From the NCBI GenBank assembly GCA_944327285.1, contig CALVHG010000001.1, positions 1-64,000 of the forward strand: 64,000 nt of DNA. The letters are read 5' to 3'. This DNA comes from an uncultured Desulfovibrio sp. GTDB taxonomy: Bacteria > Desulfobacterota > Desulfovibrionia > Desulfovibrionales > Desulfovibrionaceae. The translations under genes and the position numbers were made by a program. The notes below the pieces were generated by a model. That model searched no databases and was not told the origin of the DNA. It saw nothing but the letters and a program-made list of their open reading frames with translations. Below, piece by piece: positions 18,201 to 27,732 of the stretch (position 1 is its first letter; each line of letters opens with the position of its first letter).

Positions 18201-20158
18201 AGATGCACAGCCCTGACATGACGCAGGAGCATATTGCCCGTATCCGGGAGCTTTTTCCCAACTGCGTGACCGAGGCCCGGGGCAAGGACGGTTCCCTGCG
18301 CCTGAGCGTGGATTTTGACCTTCTGCGGCAGGAGCTTTCCGACAGCATCGTGGAAGGCCCGCAGGAGCGCTATCATCTGGACTGGCCGGGCAAGCGCGAG
18401 GCCATGCTGGCGGCCAATGCCCCCATTGCCAAAGCCCTGCGCCCCTGCCGGGAAGAAAGCGTGGATTTTGACACCACCAAAAACCTCTTCATTGAGGGGG
18501 ACAATCTCGACGCCCTCAAGCTCTTGCAGGAGACCTATCTCGGCAAGGTCAAGATGATCTACATCGACCCGCCCTATAATCGCAAAAAGGGAAATGACTT
18601 AATTTACCGTGATGATTTTGTTGGAAATTCTTATGAATACTTAAAATCGACAAATCAGATAGATAGCATATCCAATGAAAGACTTATAGCCAATACAGAC
18701 TCAAACGGGCGATTTCATTCAGATTGGCTTTCTATGATTTATCAACGACTGAGGGTTGCTAAAAATTTTTTATCAGACGATGGGGTAATTGTTATTTCTA
18801 TTGAAGATTCGGAAACAGCAAATCTTCTACTTATCTGCAATGAAATTTTTGGTGAATCAAATTTTGTTGGAACCATAATATGGAACAATGCTACAGATAA
18901 TAACCCAACCAATATTGCTATAGAACATGAAAGTATACATGTGTACGCAAAAAATAAATCACTATTAGAAGGATGTTGGAAAAGCAAGGTGTCAAAAACA
19001 AAAGACATTTTAATATCCATAGGAAATACTTTAAATGAAAAATATAAAGGAAACATTAATGAACTTAAAAAAGCCTATACTAAGTGGTATAAAGAGCACA
19101 AAAATGAACTTTATAATATGGATCGTTATAAATATATAGATGCTGGAGGAGTTTATACAGGGAGTCAAAGTGTTCATAACCCAGGAAAAGATGGTTACCG
19201 ATATAGTATTATCCATCCAATTACTGGAAAACCCTGTAAGCAACCTCTAATGGGATACCGTTTTCCTAAAGAGACAATGGAGCGCCTTATTTCTGAGCAG
19301 CGTGTCCTTTTCGGGGAAGATGAAAATAAACTTATCGAACTAAAAGTCTATGCGGCAGAGTATATGGATAAGCTTTCAAGCATTTTTGATCTTGATGGGC
19401 GAGTAGGGGCATATGACTTAAAAATATTATTTCCAGAAATAAAAAAATTATTTTCGAATCCAAAACCTGTACAGCTTTTGTCTAGACTTCTGTCTTTTAT
19501 GACAACTGATAATTGCCTTTGCCTCGATTTCTTCGCCGGTTCGTCCACTACAGCCCATGCGGTGATGCAGCTCAATGCCGAGGACGGCGGCAATAGGCGT
19601 TTCATTATGGTGCAGTTGCCGGAAGCCTGCGGTGCTACAAGCGAAGCCGCCAAAGCGGGCTATGGCACCATTGCCGAGATCAGCAAGGAGCGCATCCGCC
19701 GGGCCGGAAAGAAAATCCTGGAAGGCGATTGCCATGAAGGCTGGAACCGGGATGTGGGTTTCCGCGTGCTCAAGGTGGATACCTCCAATATGGCGGATGT
19801 GTTCTATACGCCGGACGCCCTGCAACAGAATCTGCTGGATCTGACCACGGATAATATCAAGCCCAGTCGTACGCCGGAAGACCTGCTTTTTCAGGTGCTG
19901 CTGGACTGGGGCGTGGAGCTGACCCTGCCCATCCGCAAGGAAAGCATACAGGGCAAGACCGTCTTTTTTGTGGACGACAATGCCCTGGTGGCCTGCTTTG
20001 ATCGCGGCATCGACGAAGCCCTGGTGCGGGAGCTGGCCGCCTGCGCTCCCCTGCGCGTTGTCTTCCGGGATAACGGCTTCGTCTCTGATGCGGTCAAGAT
20101 CAACGTGGAACAGATTTTCCGCCAGTTGTCCCCGGGGACGGAAGTCCGCTGCCTGTAG
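18188..20158 (+). CDS. mod: Type III DNA methyltransferase (Mod)
   Basis: A DNA adenine methyltransferase of 656 residues that supplies sequence recognition for the type III system. Motif IV is YIDPPYN near residue 127 and motif I is DFFAGSSTTAHAV near 446, the beta-class order of type III Mod proteins. The segment between them (about 18590-19500) is the target recognition region and is strongly AT-rich, whereas the flanking conserved parts are GC-rich, which suggests exchange of the recognition domain by recombination. The start follows GGAGAAG and overlaps the preceding gene. Both catalytic motifs are intact. Confidence 0.9.
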   Translation: MQKLKMHSPDMTQEHIARIRELFPNCVTEARGKDGSLRLSVDFDLLRQELSDSIVEGPQERYHLDWPGKREAMLAANAPIAKALRPCREESVDFDTTKNLFIEGDNLDALKLLQETYLGKVKMIYIDPPYNRKKGNDLIYRDDFVGNSYEYLKSTNQIDSISNERLIANTDSNGRFHSDWLSMIYQRLRVAKNFLSDDGVIVISIEDSETANLLLICNEIFGESNFVGTIIWNNATDNNPTNIAIEHESIHVYAKNKSLLEGCWKSKVSKTKDILISIGNTLNEKYKGNINELKKAYTKWYKEHKNELYNMDRYKYIDAGGVYTGSQSVHNPGKDGYRYSIIHPITGKPCKQPLMGYRFPKETMERLISEQRVLFGEDENKLIELKVYAAEYMDKLSSIFDLDGRVGAYDLKILFPEIKKLFSNPKPVQLLSRLLSFMTTDNCLCLDFFAGSSTTAHAVMQLNAEDGGNRRFIMVQLPEACGATSEAAKAGYGTIAEISKERIRRAGKKILEGDCHEGWNRDVGFRVLKVDTSNMADVFYTPDALQQNLLDLTTDNIKPSRTPEDLLFQVLLDWGVELTLPIRKESIQGKTVFFVDDNALVACFDRGIDEALVRELAACAPLRVVFRDNGFVSDAVKINVEQIFRQLSPGTEVRCL

Positions 20159-20170
20159 AGAGGAACGAGT

Positions 20171-21364
20171 ATGAAGATCGAGAAAATACGCCTGAAAAAT
20201 TTCAAGGTATTTCAGGACGTCACCATTGAAAACATTCCGGCGTTCTGCGTGATCGTCGGTGCCAACGGCGCGGGCAAAACGACGTTGTTCGATGTGTTCG
20301 GCTTTTTGAAGGACTGCCTGACCTATAATGTGACGCGCGCGCTCCAGGCGCGGGGCGGTTTTCAGGAAGTGGTTTCGCGCGGACACGAGAACGAGAGCAT
20401 CGAACTCGAAATCCAGTACCGCCTTCCGCTTACAGGCAAGGAACGCCTTGTCACCTATCTGGTGGAAATCGGTTTGCATAACAAACGCCCTGCCGTTGTC
20501 CGGGAAGTGCTGTGCTACAAGCGTGGCGCGTATGGCTCTCCGTACCAGTTCCTGAAATTCGCCTATGGCAAAGGAGAAGCCGTCACCAATGAGGAAGACT
20601 TCAGCAAGACTGACGAAGAGCTGAACCGGGAAGAACAGGACCTCGGTGCCGTGGACATTTTGGCCATCAAGGGCCTGGGGCAGTTCCAGAAATTCAAGGC
20701 CGCCAATGCCTTGCGCCAGATGATCGAAAGCTGGCATGTCTCCGATTTCCATATCGATGCCGCACGCGGAGCCAAGGAAGCCGTGGGAGAATATGAGCAC
20801 CTTTCCGCCAGCGGTGACAATCTGCAACAGGTGGCGCTCAATCTGTTTGAGAACCACCGCGACGTCTATGAACGTATCCTGGAGGCCATGCGCCAGCGTG
20901 TGCCCGGCGTCAACCAGATCACGACTCAGGATACCGTGGACGGCCGTCTGGTACTGCAATTCGGCAACGGCATTTTCAAGGACCCCTTCATTGACCGCTT
21001 TGTGTCTGACGGTACGCTGAAAATGTTCGCCTACCTCGTCCTGCTGCACGATCCCAGACCGCATCCCTTCCTCTGCGTGGAAGAACCGGAGAACCAGCTC
21101 TACCCCCGCCTGCTGCCCGAACTGGCCGAGGAGTTCCGCACCTATTCCCGCAAGGGCGGGCAGGTGATGGTCTCCACCCATTCCCCGGATTTTCTCAATG
21201 CCACGGAAGTGGGGGAAGTTTTCTGGCTGGAAAAGGGCGAAGACGGTTTCAGCAAGGTCTGCCGTGCCGCCGATGACGCCCAGGTCGTCGCCTATATGGA
21301 AGAGGGGGACAAGATGGGCTATTTATGGAATCAGGGACTGTTCGGCAAGGCGGACCCGCAATGA
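20171..21364 (+). CDS. AAA ATPase (AAA_21/OLD-like) of a two-gene module
   Basis: An ABC-type AAA ATPase of 397 residues, SMC/OLD-like. The Walker A GANGAGKTTLFDVF is near residue 30, the signature-like SDGTLKMFAYL near 280, the Walker B FLCVEEPENQLYP near 303 and the switch STHSPDFLN near 338. It lacks a fused TOPRIM nuclease, but the next gene, overlapping by four bases, encodes a small DUF4276 protein that may supply one. Such ATPase/nuclease pairs resemble PARIS and AbiL-type defence modules in plan. The module is inserted between mod and res, which are usually adjacent. Confidence 0.85.
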   Translation: MKIEKIRLKNFKVFQDVTIENIPAFCVIVGANGAGKTTLFDVFGFLKDCLTYNVTRALQARGGFQEVVSRGHENESIELEIQYRLPLTGKERLVTYLVEIGLHNKRPAVVREVLCYKRGAYGSPYQFLKFAYGKGEAVTNEEDFSKTDEELNREEQDLGAVDILAIKGLGQFQKFKAANALRQMIESWHVSDFHIDAARGAKEAVGEYEHLSASGDNLQQVALNLFENHRDVYERILEAMRQRVPGVNQITTQDTVDGRLVLQFGNGIFKDPFIDRFVSDGTLKMFAYLVLLHDPRPHPFLCVEEPENQLYPRLLPELAEEFRTYSRKGGQVMVSTHSPDFLNATEVGEVFWLEKGEDGFSKVCRAADDAQVVAYMEEGDKMGYLWNQGLFGKADPQ

Positions 21365-21954
21365 GCACACTTGTTTTTTTGCTGGAAGAAGAATCCGCCA
21401 AAAACATGCTGATTCCTGTGGTGAAAGAACTGGTCCCGGAAGATATGCCGGTGCAGTACATCACCTTCAGCGGCAAGCAGGATCTGGAACGCCAGCTGGT
21501 CAAAAAAATCCGCTTCTGGCGTGATCCGGGCTCACGTTTCATTATTTTGCGTGACAAAGATTCCGGAGATTGCGGCGTCATCAAGCAGCGCCTGCTGGCG
21601 CTTGCCCAGGAGAGCGGCAAGGGGGATGCCTGCCTTGTGCGCATCGCCTGTCATGAACTGGAGAGCTTCTTTCTGGGGGATCTGGCCGCTGTGGCGCAGG
21701 GGCTGGAACTTCCCGCTGTGGCCAAAAAGCAGGCCAAAAAGCCGTATCGCACGCCAGACACCATCGCCAATGCCGCGGAAGAGTTAAAGAAACTCACTTT
21801 CGATAAATACAGCAAGCTGGCGGGTTCCCGCGCCATCAGCCCTCATCTGAAGCTGGACGGCTCCAACCGTTCACACAGCTTTGGCGTGCTGCTGGAGGCT
21901 ATCCGGCGGCAGGTGGCTTTGATACAACAAGCAAACACAGTGCCTGAAGGGTAA
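21361..21954 (+). CDS. DUF4276 protein, possible TOPRIM-like effector
   Basis: A protein of 197 residues I assign to DUF4276. It opens MSTLVFLLEEESAKNML, with an acidic EEES, and has FIILRDKDSGDC near residue 62 and CHELESFFLGD near residue 100. These acidic clusters fit a TOPRIM-like metal site, but this is inference from pattern. The start overlaps the ATPase stop as ATGA, showing strict coupling. The partnership suggests the ATPase senses a phage or nucleic acid signal and this protein acts as effector. A longer frame upstream is rejected because it would lie deep in the ATPase gene. Confidence 0.7.
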   Translation: MSTLVFLLEEESAKNMLIPVVKELVPEDMPVQYITFSGKQDLERQLVKKIRFWRDPGSRFIILRDKDSGDCGVIKQRLLALAQESGKGDACLVRIACHELESFFLGDLAAVAQGLELPAVAKKQAKKPYRTPDTIANAAEELKKLTFDKYSKLAGSRAISPHLKLDGSNRSHSFGVLLEAIRRQVALIQQANTVPEG

Positions 21955-22002
21955 ATCCGCTTTTTGTAATTCTCGCCCAAGAGGGCGCTTCAGGCCCCGT
22001 TA

Positions 22003-22026
22003 GGAGGCAATTTATGGACTGCCTCC
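22003..22026 (+). promoter_or_regulatory. Inverted repeat occluding a Shine-Dalgarno before res
   Basis: GGAGGCA (22003-22009) pairs with TGCCTCC (22020-22026), so a strong Shine-Dalgarno can be sequestered in a small hairpin containing an ATG that is out of frame with res. The true res start at 22066 has its own weaker site (AGGGG). This may tune expression of the nuclease subunit. Confidence 0.3.
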
Positions 22027-22065
22027 GCCATGCTTCAATTTGCCAGCCCGGTGCAGGGGAACACG

Positions 22066-25000
22066 ATGAAACTCAAATTCAAGATACAGCCTTTTCAGAC
22101 CGCCGCCGTCAACGCCGTTGCGGATTGTTTTGCCGGGCAAATGCCCAATGGCGGACTGGCCTACTCCATCGACCCCGGACAACTGGCCTATGCGGGCGGC
22201 TATCAAAGGACAGACCTGAGCGAAGCCAAGACAGGCTTTCGCAATGCGCCCCTGCTGCTTTCCGGGGAGCAGATACTGGCCAATGTCCAGAATATCCAGC
22301 GCGGGAGCGGGTTGCCGGTATCATCCGCCCTTGTTGCCAGTGCGGGCTGTCCCATCAATCTGGATATCGAGATGGAGACCGGTACGGGCAAGACCTATTG
22401 CTATATCAAGACCATCTTTGAACTGAACAAACGCTACGGCTGGACAAAGTTCATCATCGTGGTGCCCAGCATCGCCATCCGTGAGGGGGTGTCCAAATCC
22501 CTTACCATCACGGCGGATCACTTTCTGGAGACCTACGGCAAGAAGGCGCGCTTTTTCACCTATAATTCCAGCCAATTGCACCAACTGGAAAACTTCTCGT
22601 CCGATGCCGGGATCAATGTGATGGTCATCAACATCCAGGCCTTCAATGCGACGGGCAAGGATAACCGCCGCATCTATGAGGAACTGGACGATTTCCAGTC
22701 CCGGCGTCCCATCGATGTCATCAGCGCCAACCAGCCCATCCTGATCCTGGACGAACCCCAGAAGATGGAAGGCGCCAAGACGCTGGATGCCTTGAAAAAA
22801 TTCAAGCCCCTCATGATCCTGCGCTATTCGGCCACGCACAGGACAACACACAACAAAGTCTATCGCCTGGATGCCCTGGATGCCTACAATCAGAAGCTGG
22901 TGAAAAAGATCGCTGTGCGCGGCATTTCCGCCAAGGGCATGTCCGGTACCAGCGGCTATCTGTATCTTGAAGGTATCGAAATTTCCCGACAGGCTCCGGT
23001 GGCCCTGCTGGAACTGGAAATCCGTCAAAAAAGCGGTATTGCCCGGCAGCGTCGCCGGGTCCAGAAAGGAGACAATCTCTTTGTATTGTCCAATGAGCTG
23101 GACCAGTACCACGGCTATGTGGTGAGTGAAATCGATGCCCGTACGAATATTGTGGAGTTCACCAATGGTATTCAGATCACGGCCGGGGAATCACTGGGAG
23201 ACCTTCAGGAAAACATGCTGCGCCGCATCCAGATCCGCGAGGCCATCCGGGCACATCTGGAAAAAGAGCGCCGTCTGTTCCCGCAAGGCATCAAGGTCCT
23301 GAGCCTGTTTTTCATCGACGAGGTGGTCAAATACCGGGATTATGCCCAAGAAGACCACAAGGGCCTGTATGCCCACTGGTTCGAGGAAGAATACAATCTG
23401 CAAGTCAATGACTTTCTGGAACACCGGATTTCCATCGGGGAAACGGCCTACAGGGAGTACCTGGATGGAATCCTGACGGCCCGGACCCATCAGGGCTATT
23501 TTTCCATCGACAAAAAAAAACGCATGGTCGATCCCGCTATCAGCAAGCGGGGCGAAGACAAAGGCCTGTCCAATGATGCGGACGCCTACGACCTGATCCT
23601 CAAGGACAAGGAACGTCTTTTGTCCCTGACGGAGCCTGTGCGTTTCATCTTTTCGCACTCGGCCCTGCGGGAAGGCTGGGATAACCCCAATGTCTTTGTG
23701 ATGTGCATGCTCAAACACAGTGACAACACCATTTCCCGGCGTCAGGAAGTAGGACGAGGTCTGCGCCTGTGCGTCAATCAGCAGGGAGACCGCATGGATG
23801 ATCTGGCCACTGTCCATGATACCAACGTCCTGACAGTGGTCGCCAGCGAGAGCTACTCGGATTTTGTGGCAGGCCTGCAGAAGGAAATCAGCGAGAGCCT
23901 GGTGGGACGTCCGCAAAAGGCCGACATGGAATACTTCCTTGGCAGGGTGCTGCATACCGCCGATGGCGCCAAAGTCAAGATCGATGAGGGCATGGCCAAG
24001 GACATCTACCGCTATCTGCTGAAGAATGACTATATCGACAATGATGATGCGCTGACAGCGGAATACAGGCAGGCTCGACAGGATGGGAAGCTGGCAGCCC
24101 TGCCCGCCACGTTGCAAGCTGCGGCGCAAAGCCTCTTCCAGCTGGTGGATGCTGTCTACGATGCAAGCCAGCGTCCTCTTATCGAAAATGACCGTATCCC
24201 CAAGGAAAACCCGCTCAACGACAATTTCAAAAAGAAAGAATTTCAGGCCCTATGGGAAAAGATCAACCATAAGGCCGTCTATCGCGTGGAATTTGATTCC
24301 GCCGAACTGATTGAAAAATGTATCCAGACGCTCAATGGTTCACTGCGGGTGACACCATTGCAATATATGGTTCGGACAGGAGAACAGCTCGACAGCCTTT
24401 CCGAGACACAGGTCAGGCATAAGGATGCCTTCAAAATTACAGAGACCAAGACAGAACATCATGCCAATTCTGTTTACTCCAGTGTCCGCTATGACTTGCT
24501 GGGCAAACTGTCCGACAGCACAGGGCTGACACGCAAGAGCCTGGCCGCCATCATGAAGGGCATCCATCCCAGCACGTTTGACCTGTTCCGCCAGAATCCC
24601 GAAAGTTTTATCAGCGAGGCAGGCCGCCTGATCAATGAGCAAAAGGCGGGCTGTATCATAGAGCGCCTGAGCTATGACAGACTGACTGAGCGCTATGACA
24701 GCCTGATCTTTACGGAAGCCCAGAGCCGACAGGATCTTTCACGTGCAGGCGCAAGGCTGCACAAGCATATCTATGACTATGCTGTGACGGATTCCAAGAC
24801 GGAGCAGCAGTTTGTGCAGGAACTGGATACCGACCAGGACGTCGTGGTGTATGCCAAGCTGCCCAAGGGATTCTTTATCCCGACGCCGGTAGGCAACTAT
24901 AATCCCGACTGGGCCATTGCCTTCCGGGAAGGCAGCGTCAAACATATCTACTTTGTTGCGGAAACAAAGGGCTGTATGGAGGGGCTTGAACTGCGTACCA

Positions 25001-25128
25001 TTGAAGAGACAAAAATAAAGTGCGCACGAAAGTATTTCCATACCGTGAATGACAGCATCGCTCCACAGCATGTCCAGTACGATGTTGTCGACAGCTATGA
25101 AAAGCTGATGGAAATAGTTGTGAAATGA
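22066..25128 (+). CDS. res: Type III restriction enzyme Res subunit
   Basis: A superfamily 2 translocase-endonuclease of 1,020 residues that cleaves unmethylated DNA together with Mod. Helicase motif I is [12 protein letters not shown] near residue 104, motif II is [11 protein letters not shown] near 226, and the C-terminal lobe has [13 protein letters not shown] and [11 protein letters not shown]. The C-terminal PD-(D/E)XK nuclease is visible as YNPDWAIAF followed by YFVAETKG near residues 945-970. The domain set is complete. I chose [11 protein letters not shown] as start because it fits the family and has AGGGG upstream; another Met lies 12 codons earlier. An unrelated nuclease remnant follows in the same frame after the stop. 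Confidence 0.9.
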   Translation: MKLKFKIQPFQTAAVNAVADCFAGQMPNGGLAYSIDPGQLAYAGGYQRTDLSEAKTGFRNAPLLLSGEQILANVQNIQRGSGLPVSSALVASAGCPINLDIEMETGTGKTYCYIKTIFELNKRYGWTKFIIVVPSIAIREGVSKSLTITADHFLETYGKKARFFTYNSSQLHQLENFSSDAGINVMVINIQAFNATGKDNRRIYEELDDFQSRRPIDVISANQPILILDEPQKMEGAKTLDALKKFKPLMILRYSATHRTTHNKVYRLDALDAYNQKLVKKIAVRGISAKGMSGTSGYLYLEGIEISRQAPVALLELEIRQKSGIARQRRRVQKGDNLFVLSNELDQYHGYVVSEIDARTNIVEFTNGIQITAGESLGDLQENMLRRIQIREAIRAHLEKERRLFPQGIKVLSLFFIDEVVKYRDYAQEDHKGLYAHWFEEEYNLQVNDFLEHRISIGETAYREYLDGILTARTHQGYFSIDKKKRMVDPAISKRGEDKGLSNDADAYDLILKDKERLLSLTEPVRFIFSHSALREGWDNPNVFVMCMLKHSDNTISRRQEVGRGLRLCVNQQGDRMDDLATVHDTNVLTVVASESYSDFVAGLQKEISESLVGRPQKADMEYFLGRVLHTADGAKVKIDEGMAKDIYRYLLKNDYIDNDDALTAEYRQARQDGKLAALPATLQAAAQSLFQLVDAVYDASQRPLIENDRIPKENPLNDNFKKKEFQALWEKINHKAVYRVEFDSAELIEKCIQTLNGSLRVTPLQYMVRTGEQLDSLSETQVRHKDAFKITETKTEHHANSVYSSVRYDLLGKLSDSTGLTRKSLAAIMKGIHPSTFDLFRQNPESFISEAGRLINEQKAGCIIERLSYDRLTERYDSLIFTEAQSRQDLSRAGARLHKHIYDYAVTDSKTEQQFVQELDTDQDVVVYAKLPKGFFIPTPVGNYNPDWAIAFREGSVKHIYFVAETKGCMEGLELRTIEETKIKCARKYFHTVNDSIAPQHVQYDVVDSYEKLMEIVVK

Positions 25129-25350
25129 TGGCTTTCGCATCAACTATATTGGCCCGGATACGCATACGTACGTAGCTACTACCCGAATTTTCTGATCCTG
25201 ACAAAGAACGGCAATTGGCTGGTCGTGGAAGTCAAAGCCAGAAATAGGATGGACGACAGGGACGTGCTGGCCAAACAGACCTTTGCGGAAACCATGCTCA
25301 AGGCCAGCAAAATTTCATACCACATGGATGCCCACACGGACGTGGGGTGA
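25129..25350 (+). pseudogene. Remnant of a second helicase/nuclease C-terminus
   Basis: Directly after the res stop, and in the same frame, the sequence reads SYYPNFLILTKNGNWLVVEV followed by KARNRMDDRDVLAKQTFAE and ends at a TGA. This is a PD-(D/E)XK nuclease end (Asp replaced by Asn in PNF; EVKA intact) of the type found on other type III-like helicases. Res already has its own nuclease, so this is not simply its missing end. No start or upstream helicase part is present. It most likely remains from an earlier, deleted restriction gene. Confidence 0.6.
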
Positions 25351-25449
25351 AAGGGAGTTCAAACCATCGATTCAGTGAATGAGGAGCATCCATAAATTTA
25401 AAAGTAAAAACAAAATAGAAATAAACTTCTAATATATTAGGAGAGAATT

Positions 25450-27651
25450 ATGGCAAGCATTTCATGGCAACAAGTTGAAAAAGACACTATTAAATTAGCA
25501 AAAGCCATTTGGGGTGAAAATGTTGCTCCAGAGACTATTGCTGGAGTTAAGTGTGATGCAGTAGCAAAAATAGATAAAGATTATTGGATTGTAATAGAGA
25601 TTTCAAAACAGAATTCTCTGGCAAAATTACGTGAAGACTTAGCGAAATTAAATACTGTAAAACAGTATTTAATTTCAAAAAATATTTTCACAAAATGTTA
25701 CTTTGTTACATCAGCAAATCATCCATCTATAAAAGATAGCGGAGATAGTCTAAACATTGAAGTTCATACATTGCAAACATTTGCTAATAATTTTTTAGGA
25801 TCGGAACATTATAATGTTGAAAGATCTCGAGCACATTTTGGTAGTGCTGTAAATCCAGACTCTGGACAGAAGGATGACTCGGAATATACACCAATTTTTT
25901 ATATTGATGATGCTGGTCATAGATATACTGTTTCAAACATATGCGAAGCTTTAAAAGCAGGGAAAAAAATAATTCTTGTAGGAGAATTTGGGACTGGGAA
26001 ATCGAGATGCTTAATGGAAGTATTTAATATATTGGCTAAAAATAATATTTTTCCTCCTATTGCTATAAATCTTCGCGACCATTGGGGCCACAAGAGGCTT
26101 AGTTATATTATTAGAAGTCATCTTGACTTACTTGGACTAGAGAAATTTTCTGATAGTCTTATCAGAAGTTTACGACGTGGAAACCATCTCATTTTATTAG
26201 ATGGGATCGACGAAGTTGGTTCTCAATCATGGTCTGGCGATGCCGCACGATTGACTGAAATCAGAAAAATAAGCCTTGAGGGGGTTAGGGATATTATTTC
26301 GTTGTGCAACTCATCTGGAATCTTGTTAACTGGCCGCGAGCATTACTTCTCTTCTGATGAAGAAATGCTTGAATGCTTGGGTTTATCCAAAGATAAAATT
26401 CTTAAACTAAGATGCCCTGATGAATTTTCAGATGATGAGATAAAACAATATATTCAAAAGAATACAAAACTACAATCTGTTCCCGAATGGGTTCCCCGTA
26501 AGCCCCTTATTTGTCAGCTTTTATGTAGACTTGATCCCGAAGAAATTAAATCTCTTGAGCAAAATGCTCATGGAGAAGTCGAATTTTTCGAAAAAATATT
26601 TGATGCAATATGTGACCGTGAAACACGAATAAATCCAGCTATTTATAAAGATGTTCTAAAAAATATCCTTCTTTATCTTGCACAATACACGAGAAAATTC
26701 ACTGAATTAAAAGAATGCATATCGATAGTAGATATCAATACCGCATTTTATAAAGTCACAGGATATGCTCCAATCGATGAATCTGCAGTTCTACTTCAGC
26801 GGCTTCCTTACCTAGGAAGAGTAGGCTCTGGAGGTTCAGAACGAATCTTTGTAGACACATATGCCCGAGATGGACTTCGCGGTCTTTCATTGGCTAATAT
26901 TTTAACAACACAGGATAAAAGTATTGCAACAGAAAATTGGATTCAACCTATTGGGCAACTAGGAATAAAAATAGTAGCTAATAAAATTTCCCCTAGTCAG
27001 CACCTTAAAAAATTTATAGCATATTGTAGCAATCATGGCAACGCGCAAGTTGTTTGTGATTATATCACACTACATTTTTTCTTAGGTCTTGATATAATCG
27101 ATTTTAAAGACTTATCGGTAAATAATGGCAATTTTGATGAGCTGGATTTTATCGATTCAACCATTAAAAATATTACAATAACAGGATGTTATATAAAAAA
27201 AATGAAACTTGATAATGCTAAATTTGAAAAAGTACATATTACTAATTGTATTATTGAAAATGTCGAGGGTATTTTGAGCTATGATAAGCTACCAGCAGTA
27301 TTTGATAACTGTACTGTTGACAACTTTAAAGACGCATTCACTACCTCAAGAATCCGCGAACTCTCTATCACTAATGGACAAAAAACCCTGCTGGCAATAA
27401 TCAAAAAATTATTTTTTCAGCCGGGTTCAGGAAGGCAGGCTGGAGCTTTGCTAAGAGGAGCTGAGGAGTATTGGGATCCTGATAAGGCAAAAGAAATTTT
27501 GCGCTATATGTTGACAAATCAGCTTATCATAAAAGCTCCAGGAGCACACGGGGATCTTTATATTCCTAAAAGAAAGCAGTCTGCTCGAATGGGTAAGATA
27601 TTAGAACTTCAAACAAATTGTGAAGATGAACTTTGGGAAATTTCTACCTAA
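25450..27651 (+). CDS. NACHT NTPase with N-terminal nuclease-like domain and pentapeptide-like C-terminus
   Basis: A STAND-type NTPase of 733 residues, resembling bacterial NACHT defence proteins. Residues 1-120 look like a restriction-endonuclease fold, with GVKCDAVAKIDKDYWIVIEI and a following SKQ, that is D...E-x-S/K. The NACHT core has Walker A LVGEFGTGKSRC near 176, Walker B LILLDGIDEVG near 250 and LLTGREHYF near 296. From about 560 there are pentapeptide-like repeats (FDELDFIDSTIKNITITGC, then KLDNAKFEKVHI) that may form the sensor, followed by a winged-helix-like end. The gene is strongly AT-rich compared with its surroundings, stands alone behind GGAGAG, and is convergent with the next gene. 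It probably triggers DNA cleavage on phage sensing; the trigger is unknown. Confidence 0.8.
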   Translation: MASISWQQVEKDTIKLAKAIWGENVAPETIAGVKCDAVAKIDKDYWIVIEISKQNSLAKLREDLAKLNTVKQYLISKNIFTKCYFVTSANHPSIKDSGDSLNIEVHTLQTFANNFLGSEHYNVERSRAHFGSAVNPDSGQKDDSEYTPIFYIDDAGHRYTVSNICEALKAGKKIILVGEFGTGKSRCLMEVFNILAKNNIFPPIAINLRDHWGHKRLSYIIRSHLDLLGLEKFSDSLIRSLRRGNHLILLDGIDEVGSQSWSGDAARLTEIRKISLEGVRDIISLCNSSGILLTGREHYFSSDEEMLECLGLSKDKILKLRCPDEFSDDEIKQYIQKNTKLQSVPEWVPRKPLICQLLCRLDPEEIKSLEQNAHGEVEFFEKIFDAICDRETRINPAIYKDVLKNILLYLAQYTRKFTELKECISIVDINTAFYKVTGYAPIDESAVLLQRLPYLGRVGSGGSERIFVDTYARDGLRGLSLANILTTQDKSIATENWIQPIGQLGIKIVANKISPSQHLKKFIAYCSNHGNAQVVCDYITLHFFLGLDIIDFKDLSVNNGNFDELDFIDSTIKNITITGCYIKKMKLDNAKFEKVHITNCIIENVEGILSYDKLPAVFDNCTVDNFKDAFTTSRIRELSITNGQKTLLAIIKKLFFQPGSGRQAGALLRGAEEYWDPDKAKEILRYMLTNQLIIKAPGAHGDLYIPKRKQSARMGKILELQTNCEDELWEIST

Positions 27652-27658
27652 TCAAATT

Positions 27659-27722
27659 AGGGTTCACTATCAGTATGGGGCTATTGTGAATATACATTGA
27701 AGATTTTCTATATTTGAACCCT
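27659..27722. repeat. Inverted repeat between convergent genes
   Basis: AGGGTTCA (27659-27666) and TGAACCCT (27715-27722) flank a 48-bp AT-rich spacer between the NACHT gene and the large helicase gene. It could mark the edge of the inserted NACHT cassette or be a weak transcription stop. The evidence is slight. Confidence 0.3.
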
Positions 27723-27732
27723 GCTGTCAATA

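Noticed and set aside
22014..22421. A 135-codon frame with a strong Shine-Dalgarno over the start of res
   Set aside because: The translation is Arg/Cys/Gly-rich and overlaps the conserved Res N-terminus; kept only as a possible regulatory decoy.
13368..25128. DISARM or BREX assignment for the defence operon
   Set aside because: There is no DUF1998 pair, no PglZ and no Lon-like protein; the Mod/Res pair with DUF4391 fits an extended type III system better.
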